Shown piece after piece: positions 11,601 through 22,381 of a stretch of DNA of 64,000 nucleotides (positions within the stretch are counted from its first letter, which is position 1; each line of letters begins with the position of its first letter). Location of the stretch: NCBI GenBank assembly GCA_004335835.1, contig RWJK01001943.1:124001-188000 (forward strand), in the 5' to 3' direction. The notes beneath the pieces are model-generated. The model worked only from the letters and a program-made list of their open reading frames with translations, was not told the DNA's origin and made no database searches. The DNA comes from Scenedesmus sp. ARA3 (Eukaryota > Chlorophyta > Chlorophyceae > Sphaeropleales > Scenedesmaceae). Position numbers and translations under genes: made by a program.

Positions 11601-14600
11601 TATGGCCTCCTGGTACTGCTTGATGGAGGGCGGCTGGTTGACTGACAGCTGCACCAGCAGCTCTGCAAGCGGCACAGGCAGTACAGGCAGTACAGGAAGA
11701 GGCAGGGAAGTGAGGCAGGGGTTTGTGCTGCCGCACAGGAGCAAGATAGTACAGTTGCGCTTGTAGAGGTCAAGATCACTGAGTGCATGCAGGGGAGGGT
11801 CACCCCACAGCAGGGGTTCAGAGGAGGCGCGTAGCATTGCTGCAGGACACACCAGACAAGTAGAAGCAGTTGCTGGGCCACCCTAATGCAGCCAAGTGCA
11901 GCTAACCCAGCTTGCTCACCCTTGGCGGCTGCTGCCGCGGTGTCGCGCTGCCTGGTGCTGCCGAGGAGGTTTGCTGCTGCCGTGAGCCCCTGCCAGGCGC
12001 GCACCTTGAGGCGGTGCACGTCACTGCCCACCTTGAAGCGGTCACCCGACAGCACAGGGTCACCCACCAGCGCCTGCGCCAGCAGCAGCAGCATCAGAAG
12101 CATGTCTTGCAGCAATCAAGGCAGCTTGCAGTAGGGATCAGATTGGCTACCATACGCAGTGCACAGCTGCGTATGCAGCATAGTGCAGCAACATGTTGCC
12201 ATGCTGTCAGCAGCTGCTGTAGCGCATCGCCTCTTTGCGACACTGTGAAATCGACTTCTCTCGGGCGCCAGGCCAACTCACGTGCAGCCAGTGGCTCCAC
12301 AGCCCAACACCAGCAGCCTCCACCTCTAGCACCCAGCTCTCGCTGGCCGCAGCAGCAGCAGCAGTACCACCACCGCTACTGCCACTGCTGCAATCGCCTG
12401 CCCCTTGGTCTGTCAGGCCAGCTGCTGCTGCCAGCTGGTACAGCCCTGTCAGCAGTGCCACGCGTGGGCCGATGTCAGTGAGGCTGTATGCCTCCTGCAG
12501 CTCAGGGTCCAGCGGCTCAGCCAGCAGGCTGCGCTCTTGACCTTCTTCCAGGCTGGGCAGGCCCTGCAGCAGCAGCGGTGACAGGACGGATAGCACATGC
12601 GTACCAGGCATGTATCATGCAGTAGCTGCACACTTGACATCAGCGTGCCTGCAAGCGGACTAACAAGCAATGCATTGTGGGTAGCAACAGCAGCACGCTG
12701 GTCGAACACAGCTGACTCCAACTAGCATGTGCATGCCCAACAGCCAGATTCACCGCATCATCCTGCCCCGCTGCCGCGCACCTGCACCTCAGCATCCTGC
12801 CCTGCAGCCAGCGTGGTAGTCACGCCAAACAGCAGCAGCTGCCGCAGCTCATCAGCATACCAGACCAGCAGCTGCGGGCAGCACGCCACATAGCAGCCCA
12901 GCTGCAGCCCCAGAGCCAACATCAGGCGGGGGCTGCCCTTCTGGCCCTGCTGCAGCAAGCCTCGGATGAAGCTGCGCAGAGGGGCCTTAGCGCCTTCATG
13001 CAGCGGCGCCAGCTGCTGCTGCTGCTGTTGGTCAAACACGCACAGCTGTGGCACGAGCAGTGCGTTGACTGCCAGGCTGTACATCAGCTGTGGCCTCTTC
13101 TTGCTGCCTGCGAGGGGGCAGCACAGCAGCCGCAGCAGATGCAGTAGGTCAGGGCAGTGATTTGTGTGGCAGGGGCGACACCAGAGGCATGCTGGGCAGT
13201 GTGAATGTGCCGCTTGCTGTGTGGCAAGTGGCACGAAGACGAGTGTGGCAAGCACATGCAGCAGGCAGGGCAACTGATGACACAACTGCAGGAGGTGGGC
13301 TATGCTGATTGTCCTGTTGACACTGCAAGTGAAACGTGCCTGCAGCAAGCAGCTCAAATCTGTATCAGCTGCCTGCCATGCAGGGCTGCCGTCACCTTTC
13401 ATCAGGTCCAGCAAGCCATTGGCCATGGCTCCAGCCAGGGGCACCAGCAAGCAGCTGCTGCCAGCCGCACTGTCAGGCAGCGAGCCTGCGGACACCAGCT
13501 CCTGCACAGCTGCTGCCTGCAAGCAGCACAGCAGCAAAGCACCGACGCATAGACGCCAGCACACGACATGGTATGGCGACTGGCAGGATGCCCAGGTGTT
13601 GAGGTTTGTTTGGAAGCTTAGCTGCGCACACCATACATCTGATGTGCTCCCCTTTTCCCAGCTGCACAAGCCCACGCAAGCACACACACACAAGCTTTAC
13701 CATATGCAGAAGTAGCAGGGCGTGTCACATTGCAAAAAGCAGATGTTCCACAGCAGCACTAAGCTTGCCCCTCACCTGCAGCTGCTCATCCTCCACCAGC
13801 AGCAGCCACACGCGCCGCAGGCAGCGCAGCAGCTGCAGCAGCTCAGAGCCCGCCTCGCTCACGGTCCACTGCAGCGCGTCCAGCGCGTGGCGCAGCACAC
13901 AACACACAGCGGTTGCAGGAAGCACACCTGCAGGCACAAAACAGCCCAGGCTGCCAGCTGCAGCTGCTGAGGGTATAGAGCTGCCGTTGACTGCTGCTGC
14001 TTCAGCAGGAGCAGCAGCAGCAACCAGTGTCATAACACCAGCCATGCAGCGCCAGTCCACACCTTCAAGCCATCCTCGCATGGGGTCTCCACTGCGCATG
14101 CCGGCAGCAGATGCAGCAGCAGCCTGCCACTGCGTGTGTGCAGCCTGCGCTGACTCCACCTCGCGCAGCACAGCCTGCAGCCATGCGGTGGGGCTGCACG
14201 GCAGCTGCTGCTGGCTGCGCAGTTCAGGGCAGCAGATGAGGCAGCGGGAGAGGCCTGTGGCAAGATGGCCCAGCACCTGCAGCAGCACAAAAGAAGGCTT
14301 CGCTCACTCCTGTTTCATGGCAACCCTTCATTCTATTTGCTAGCAGTCACAGAAATTGTAAAGCATTGCTGGTCATCTGGGCACGGGCTGCCATAAACGA
14401 TTTCCACTGTGGCAGCCCAAGCAGGCAGCAAGCTAGCAACTGCTCGCTACCACCGCATACCTTCAACGCTGATGCCCTGGACTGCTCCGCAGACGCCGCC
14501 TGCTGCAGCCCTGCCTCTACTGCTGCTGCGTCTGCACCAGCAGCTGGCGGCTGCAGCCCTGGCAGTGGCTTGCTGGCCAGTTGCTGCCCCACCTCTGCCA

Positions 14601-17600
14601 TCAAGCCCAGCAACGTAAGCAGTGCCGGCAAGCTGCGCCTGTTTGCTGCCGCTGCTGCAAGGGGTGCTGCTGCTGCTCCAGAAGCTACTTGGCTGTCCAG
14701 TGCGCCGCATGTGGCCCAGCTGCCTCCAACATGCCTCGCTAAAAGTACAGCAGCAGCTGCCGCAGCCTGTGCTGCCGCCTCTGCTCGTGCTGCTGCTGCC
14801 CATGCGGCAGGACACAGCCCAAACGCACCAGTGCCGGCTGCAGCAGCTGCTACATCTCTACTGCCCTCTCCCCACGCCAATGCAGCTGGGCTTGACCAGT
14901 AGCAGCTGCTGTACAGCTTCAAGCACCTGCCTAGTGGGCCTGCCACTGCCTCTGCCAGCTCTGCTGCAGCTGTAGTCAACAGAGGGACCTGCTGCCCTGC
15001 CTCAACTGCTACCCTGCCGGCCTCCTCTGCACCTTTCAGCAGCACAGTCAGCATCACCAGTGCACGCTCAGCAGCGCCTGCCGCCATGTAACTCCTGCTC
15101 AGCAGCTGCTCGGTCATGCTTACTAGGCCTGACAGTGCAGCTGACAGCTCAGGCCGCAGCTTGTCACTGCAGCACAGCAGCACACGCAGCAGCGTGTCGC
15201 AGCTGGTGCGCCATGACAGGTAGTCCTGATGCCGTGCATGCCACTGCTGCTGCTGCTGGCTGGAGGTGGCTGCTGCTGCTGCTGCATCCTGCACAATGTC
15301 GTTGCTGTTGCTGTTGAAGTAATGCTTCCATATGCTATCCACCCCTGCTGCCAGCCACGCGCGGCTGCCCGCTGCATCATTGCTGCTGCTGCCGCCGCCC
15401 AGCAGCCAGCCCCTCAGTGCTGCATGCAGCTGCCCTCCCGGCCCCTGCAGGTGAGCCGGCAGCCGCTGGACCAGCCGCGCAGCAGCTGCAACGCTGCAGG
15501 CGCCAGCTGGCGCCACGGCTGCTGCTATCGTCAGCAGCAGGTTGAAGCAGGTCACGCGGAAGGTCTGCCCGGAGTAGATCAGCAGCCGCACCAGCAGACT
15601 GTGCAGCCTAGCCAGCGCCTCCTCCACATAAGCGGCTGCTGGCAGCACAGGGGAGAGGTGTGGAAGGATCAGCACAAAGGTGAACACGGAGCAAACAAAT
15701 TACTGCTGCAGTGGCTGGCGCATCACTGGGTGCTACAGAGTGGAGGAAAGCTCAAGCAGTGAGACAAGGAAATGCACAGCTGAGGCTGCTACAACGCACG
15801 ACTCATAAATGTGCCAGTCTGCCGTCTGTATGTTTGAAACATTGCACAGCATGCAAAATGCTTGACGGGACCGGAATAACATACCCGTGTCGAGCTCATC
15901 CATGTCATTCAGCAGGCTGCACCCTGCTGCGTCTGCTGCTGCTGCCAGCGCCCTCATCACTGCCAGCAGGCCCGACCGGGGCAGGTCCTGGCCTGGCTTA
16001 GCCGCCACCAGCAGCCCACTCAGCAGCAGTGCGCGAGCTGCAGCAGGCCCTGCAGCAGCACCATACCTAGCCAGAAGCTCAGCTGCCTGGCTGATGATGT
16101 GGGAGCTGCTGCCTGCTGCTGCGCTGGCTCCTTGCCCTGTTGCTGTTGCGATCGCAGGCTGCTGCTGCTGCTGGGCGTCTGCGCCGCCGACTGCGCTGCC
16201 AGTTGCTGACAGGCCTGCTGCTGATGGCACCTTGTGGTGGATGGGGCTCATCAGGGCTGGCAGCAGCGTGCCAGTGAAGAAGGCCAGCGGCAGCTGAGCC
16301 AGCACTGCTGGTGGCCAGTGGCGCTTGAGCAGGGTTTTCAGTGCCATGCGTTGCACCTGCACAGCACACATGGCAGCAGGAGCAGTTGCAGAGGCAACCG
16401 TGCGCATGAGGCGGGGGTTATGTGATGCATGCTGGCACATGTGAGCTTGCATGCTGTAAATTGCACAGGAGAAGAAGGAGAACAAAAGAGAAAGAAATGA
16501 GTGCAAGCACAGGAAAGGGCTTGAGAAATAGGGAGCCGAGAAGGGCATTGTGCAAAGGACGTGCAAGAGTTGCAAGTGAACTTGTGCATCGTGGTCAGGC
16601 GTGAGGGGGCCGTTCTCACTTGCAAGTTCTTGTGCTGCAGCGCCAAAGTCCAAATCACGCTGGTCCAGCAAAAAGCCATAGGAAGCGCATCGCCCTGCTC
16701 AGCTGGCTGCTGCTGACCGTCCTCCTTGGGTGCCGCACCATCCTTGGCGCGGATCAGCTGGTTCATCTTGCTGCTGTGCGCCACATCTGCTGCTGCATCC
16801 TCCTGAGCAAACTCACGTGCTGCTGGGTGCAGCTGGCTGATCTGCAGCAGCAGCAGCAGGAGCCGTAGCAGCAGCAGCATGGAGACCAGTCCCTCGACGA
16901 TTGCTGAGGAGATTGGTGCTGATGCAGACGCAGCATGCTGTTAGCCATATCAGCGGGTTCTCGTGCGCCACGCAATGCCTCAGCCTGCAGCATCTGCTCG
17001 TCCTCCACCCACCTGTGGCCAAGCCGCTTTCACTAGGTGGGGGCTGAACTCATCCAGCAGCTCGTACAGGGCCAGGAACACCACCCACTCAGGCTGCACA
17101 GCCAACTGCTGCTCAGGCAGCAGCAGCTGCAGCAGGCGGAACGCGCGCTTGCGGTTGAGTGTCTCACTATCAACCAGGCAGTCACGCAGCAGCGCCCAAA
17201 ACTGCTCAGCGTCACAGCAGGCTGTCGCTGGCTGCGCCGATGATGGCACTACTGCTGCTGCTGCTGCTGATGCTGCTGCTGCTGTTGGTTGATCTGCGGC
17301 AGGCGGCTGCAAGCCCCAGGCTGTATGGTATTGCAGCAGCACTGCCAGGCCCATGCGCCTAGGCAGTGCAGGCTCTGCAATCATGCTCAGGCACTGCTTC
17401 CAAAGCTGCTGCATGCACTGCTGCTCTACGTCAGGGCTGCTTGCTGCAGCAGCTGCCAACAGCGCAGGAAGCAGCTGTTGAAAAGAGGCCTGCCGCAGGG
17501 CTGCGTTGCTGCAGGCCAGCAGGGAGCAGGCAGCACTGAACAGGCGCCCACTGAGCAGCTCCAGCATGCGTTGCACTGCAGCATGTGTCAGGCGCTCCTG

Positions 17601-18233
17601 CTGTTGCTGTTGCTGCTGCTGCTGCCACTCTCCAACAGCTGCTGTAGCCAGCTTTTCAACAGCGACGCAGGCAACAAGGGGAGGCAGCTGGAATAAGATT
17701 TGCCAGCGCTCCTGGGCGCTGGCAGCACTGGCTGAGCGCTGCTGCAGGACACATGGCTCTGCTGTGTTCGCTGAAAGGCCACCCTTGCTGCAAGTGGCAT
17801 CAGAGAAAGCCACAAGCGCTGCTTCGGCACACTGCAGCATTTCAAGCATGATGTCCCATGCCTGCTGCTGTGACAGAAGGGCTGCCAGCAGGTGCAGCAG
17901 CTGCTTGCTGGCTGGTGTGCCTGCTGTAGCAGCAGCCAGAGGCAGGAATACTTGCTGTACATACTGCCGGAGTACTATGCTGCTTTGGTTGCCAGTGGCC
18001 AGGAACACTAGTGCTGCCGCCGCTGCTGTCACTGCCTCATTGATGTCCTGGCTGCTGCCGGCGCCAATTAGGGCTTCGCACAGATCAAACAGGCTGGAGA
18101 GTGTTGCAGTTGCAGTTGCATCAACGTCATTGAACAGTGCTGTGATGAGGTGGCTTCTGGCTTGCAATGTGGCTTCTGGTTGTGCCGCAGTCACAGCAGC
18201 CAGCCTGCTGCTGAGGTGGTGGGCCTGCATCAT
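8616..18233 (-). CDS. TRM3: tRNA (guanosine-18-2'-O)-methyltransferase, TRM3/TARBP1 type
   Basis: Sixteen exons: 18233-17013, 16841-16620, 16356-15885, 15638-14461, 14276-13776, 13516-13396, 13107-12782, 12563-12282, 12073-11920, 11662-11352, 11074-10867, 10639-10340, 9994-9826, 9546-9457, 9217-9145 and 8789-8616. They give 1933 residues (human TARBP1 has 1621) with consistent phases throughout. The long N-terminal part is an Ala/Leu-rich helical-repeat array with inserted Gln and Ala tracts. The C-terminal SpoU/TrmH domain is clear: motif 1 [19 protein letters not shown], motif 2 [15 protein letters not shown], and motif 3 [18 protein letters not shown], the trefoil-knot SAM site. The enzyme methylates the ribose of G18 in the D-loop of certain tRNAs. 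The start is the first ATG in the open frame. A five-codon-type mini-ORF lies just upstream. Family firm; a few borders in Ala-rich exons could shift. Confidence 0.9.
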
Positions 18234-18576
18234 GCTCACTTGGTTGCCATGGCCACCTACACATCGCAAACCTATTTAAACAGCAAACAATAGCGTTTTG
18301 GGGGTCTGTCAGGCCCTTGTTGCTTCGTTTCGGAGAGTAACAGTCACTTCACGTTCAACATCGACAGCTGTGTACTGACCAAGCATTCTGGCAATGACGC
18401 CGTTTTGTTTTTCGTAGATTCCTCACAAACATCCAGTTTCGTTGTTCGTTGCAGCAGGCGTGACACTGGTATTGCCACAACAACGTTCAGCTCTCTGCTA
18501 CGATTTCAGCCAAAGCTCGAACTGTTTCAGCAAAGCAAAGGTCATGTGAAACGTGCAGCATTGGACGTCAATCGGC
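18234..18576. promoter_or_regulatory. Divergent promoter region, TRM3 / AT-hook gene
   Basis: The start codons are 343 bp apart on opposite strands. The segment is AT-richer than the flanking exons and holds a TATTTAAA element near 18272-18279. No exon seen. Confidence 0.5.
18236..18250 (-). promoter_or_regulatory. Upstream mini-ORF before the TRM3 start
   Basis: ATGGCAACCAAGTGA (Met-Ala-Thr-Lys-stop) ends two bases before the tandem ATGATG start of TRM3 and has a GCC context before its own ATG. If the 5' UTR includes it, it could dampen initiation or work by reinitiation. A TTTAAATA element on the minus strand is about 25 bp farther upstream. Function is inferred only. Confidence 0.4.
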
Positions 18577-21500
18577 ATGGCAGAGCTATACTTGTACTCG
18601 CAGCAGCTTGCTGCACATAAGGCGCAGCAATGCATAGCAAGGGAGCAGCTGGCTGCTATGGAGGAGGCAGCCCAGCATGAGGAGGACTATAGGCAAAAGG
18701 AGGCTGATGAGGTGGGCTGGTGCTGCTTCAGCAGCACTGCCGCATGCTGTGCTGTATGTATGCAGCACTGCTGAGTGCTGCCCCTGGGCATGCAACATCT
18801 GAGATGGTAGCCCTGCACATCATGTGGAAGGGGATAATAAGATAAGCCATACCATTTGCGTGTGCACGATGCTTCCATCTACCCGTCCTGCATGCACCAT
18901 CACCAACACGCTCACCCTGCTTTGCATGCGCAGAAATTGCACACACTGCAGCTGGAGCTGGGGTCCAACAACTTGCAGAATGAGCAGTTGAAGCTGGAGG
19001 TGCTGCGCTGGCGCAAGCAGTGCTCGCTCATGCGGCTGAAACTGGCGAGTGCCAGAGAGAAGGTGCAGCTGCATGAAAGCAACCTGGACTTGCTGAGCGA
19101 GCGCGAGCAGCGCCTGAGCAGTGATGCAGCCGGCCTCAGAGGCCAGCTGGCAAGCGCGTTGCAGCAGCTGACAGACATGACAGCGGCCAAGGCGCAAGCG
19201 CAGGCGGAAGCCGCAAAGTTCCAGGTTTGTTTTTGACTTCCTGATTCATCTGCTGCTTATGTGCTAGCTCCACCATTGCAATGGCAGTGCCTGCTCATGC
19301 AAACCGGCACAGCAGCGATATGTAGAGAATGCACAGAAGCAGGCATGTGCTTTCGCAGGACAAACCACAAGCAACCAGTCATGCCTTGCTTAGCAAAGCA
19401 GCATCGCATGCGGTATGCTGGCTCCGCTAGCTGCACGCATGCTGCTGCTGGCCTCACTGGTACTGCACATCTTGCTATCTCTTGTACAGGGCCAGGCGCT
19501 GCAAGCAGACATGCAGCTGACGCAGATGAATGAGGAGCTGAAGCTGCTGACAGGACGCTGCAGCAACGCAACAACACACAGCGCTGACGTGCAGCAGCGG
19601 CTGGCAGCGGCTCTGTCAGAGAAAGCCAGCCTGCAGAAGCAGCTGGCTGACAGCGAGGCGCATGAAGCAGCTGCAGCTGCAGAGACACAGCAGCTGCAGC
19701 AGTCACTGCAGGCGCTGCAGGGCGAGTTGCGCAGGTAGGCAACAGGCAGCACACCTACAGCTAACCTGCTGAGCTACGACAAGGGTAGCTGAGCATGTCA
19801 CATACCCAAGAAGAGCATCATTTCGGTGGGTGCATGCTGTTGAGGTTCGCGTCGTCCGTCAGCATGGCCAACCTTGCAGATCATTCACATTGCGCTGCAG
19901 GTGTGAAGAGCGCCTGGCTGCACAAGAAAAGGCCGCAGCAGCGGCGGAGGCTGCTGCAGCAGTGGCAAGCGCCAAGGTGGAAGCTGCCGCAGACGCCTTG
20001 GCGATGAAGGAGCAGCAGCTTGTCGAGTGGCGGCAGCTGGCGCAGGCCAGCAAGGACACAGCGTCGCAGCAGCTGCAGCTGTCACAGGTGCGCGCACCTG
20101 TGTTCAGCAATTGTAAATGTATTGGTGCGTAGCAGCAGCAGCCGCTTGGATCATGAACGCACGTCATGCCGCAGCACAACGCAAGCATCGCAATAACATG
20201 CATGCACGTGCGGCTGCAGGACAAGATGGGCCTGCGGGAGACAAGGCTGCTGCATGAGGTGGCGGCACTGCGTCAGCAGCTGGCGCAGGAGAAGGCTGCA
20301 AGGTTGGTGGTCAAACACCAGCAGCATTGAGCACTGCTGTCTGCCTTTGAACGCCGGCTGCTTGCAGTACCAGATCAGTTGCCAGCCTCGACAGTGCATG
20401 TGGCTTTGTTTGGATGATTTCCCGTTGTTGACTCTGCAGCGCCTGCTGTGCCCTGACCGCACTGCTGCTTCCTGCAGGGCCGCTGCTGACTCCGGCCTTA
20501 CCAGTGCTAGCGCAGCCGCAGCTGCCAAGGCCAAGAGCCTGGAGGAGCAGCTGGCGCAGCTGAACCAGCAGGTGATGGAGCTGTTGGGGTCTGTCACAGC
20601 TCCTCTGGCTAAGTGCTGCCTTTGGTCTGGCGTCGTATGTGTGCAACGACTCTCTACATGAGCAACTACAGTGGTCGTGGCCAGCGGCCTGTTTGCCATG
20701 CTAGGCCATGGCTAACTCATGCTGCTCACCGCCTGACATGCATCACTGCTGCTGCTGCGCTGCAGATGACCAGCCTGCAGTCCCAGCTGTCAGCAGCGCA
20801 GCAGCAGGCCAAGCAGCAGTGTGAGCGTGCTGCTGCACTGGAGCTGGAGCTGGAGAAGCAGCAGGAGCAAGAGACACGCGCTGCTGTGCAGGCAGTGGGC
20901 AGCATCATGCAGGGATTGGTGGAGCAGGAGGGTGACCTGCGACCTGCAGCAGCAGGCGCAGCGGCTGGACCTGCTGCAGGCGCAGCTGCTGCTAAGGGAG
21001 GTGGCAAGGCTGCAGCAGCCAGAGGCAGGCCGCGCAGCGCTGGTGCTGCAGGCAGGCCCCGCAAGGCACAGGCCAAGGCTGCTGCTGCTATTGCTGCTGC
21101 TGCTGAGGGAGAAAGCGAAGGGCCTGATGAGCCAGACAGCGGTGATGAGGTCGGCAGCCAGCTGGAAGCGCAGAGTCCACCAGCTGCTGCTCCTGCACGC
21201 AGGGGCCGGCCGAAGAAGGCCGTTGCGCCTGCTGCTGTAGAAATGGCAGAACAGGCGTCGCCAGTGCAACAGCACAAAGAGAGGTGCGCAGCAAGCTTGC
21301 ATTGGATGCAGCAGCTGGACGTTGCCGGGGGTTATGCCGCTGCAGCTGGATTGCCTGTACTTGTTGGTTGCTTTGCGCAAGGTGCTGTCCCCACAAAAGA
21401 GGCTTGCTTGCTGTTTATGAACCTGCTGTTGTCTGTGCCTGCCATGCATCGCAGCGACCGAGTGCTACAGCCATTGGACGAGAACCAGCAGCCGGCACAG

Positions 21501-22381
21501 GAGCAGCCAGCAGTTGCTGGAAAGGTGGCCGTGCCCGCTGCTGCTGCAGCAGCAGCAGCTGCTGCACCTGCTGCACCCGCAACGCGGCCATCAGGTGTTG
21601 ACCAGGCAGGGGGCAGCAGGCCCTCATCAGCTGCTGCACCTGCTGGGCCACCTCCGAGCTTCGTGCCGCAGTCAACACTGGCACCCACAGCTGCGCTGCA
21701 GAAGCCAGGGTAGGGTGATGTGGCGCACGAGCGCCTTCTTGCCGTGCTTTATGCAATGCTGCAATTCAGGGTTGGCCTTACATGCTGGATCTGTAGTGTT
21801 GCATACTGCAGCATTTATTGCATTGGCTGAAAGATGGACGTGTTCAGACATGCTGCTGTAAGTACTGATCCCTGGCACAGCTCAAGTCTCCCTGCAGTCC
21901 GGTCACTCGTAGCGCTCTGCTGCGGCCTGCCGTGCAGGGTGATGGCTGCAGCGCAGGCGCGCGTGTCCGCCACAGACATGCTGAAGAAGCTGTCAGCAGG
22001 CCTGCCACAAGGGTGAGTTAGCAGCCGCATTATGCAGAATCAATATGATACAGCGAACAGCAACATGCACACTGGGTTGCCCAGCCTATCAGCAACCTCG
22101 TTGAAAGTCCTGCCTCTGCCCTGGGGCACAGCCGCATATGCAGATCTGCAAACCAACTTCATTGCTATGGCTTGCTTTGCGATCTGGTGATGATGTCTCC
22201 TGCTTGGTGTCTGTCTCACCGCCTTGCTGGTGCCTGCTGCAGCATCCCTGGCAAGCCTGGCGCTCGCAAGCGCAAGCTGCTGCCTGCAGCTGTTGGCGGT
22301 GCAGGGGGCAGCATGGACGTCATCCCAGCCAGCTTGCTGGTGAAGCCGGCGTTCCAGGCACCAAAAGTGCGCAAGCCCTGA
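18577..22381 (+). CDS. Coiled-coil protein with AT-hooks
   Basis: Ten exons, 18577-18711, 18934-19224, 19490-19734, 19901-20087, 20220-20302, 20478-20571, 20766-21283, 21455-21709, 21938-22012 and 22243-22381, give 673 residues with matching phases. Residues 1 to about 400 form an almost continuous coiled coil (for example LQNEQLKLEVLRWRKQCSLM, and EERLAAQEKAAAAAEA). Next come three GRP-core AT-hooks (RGRPRSAG, GRPRKAQ, RRGRPKK) amid acidic and Ala/Pro linkers. A short basic C-terminus includes ARKRKLLP and ends LLVKPAFQAPKVRKP. The plan suggests a nuclear DNA-binding filament protein, with a synaptonemal-complex or chromosome-axis protein as one possibility, but I cannot name an orthologue. 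The exon 7 to 8 junction is the least certain. TGTAA at 22776-22780 may end the transcript. Confidence 0.72.

Noticed and set aside
20790..21449. Antisense frames over the AT-hook exon (183-219 codons)
   Set aside because: Open only because the sense exon is Ala/Gln-rich; the sense frame contains AT-hooks and joins neighbouring exons in phase.
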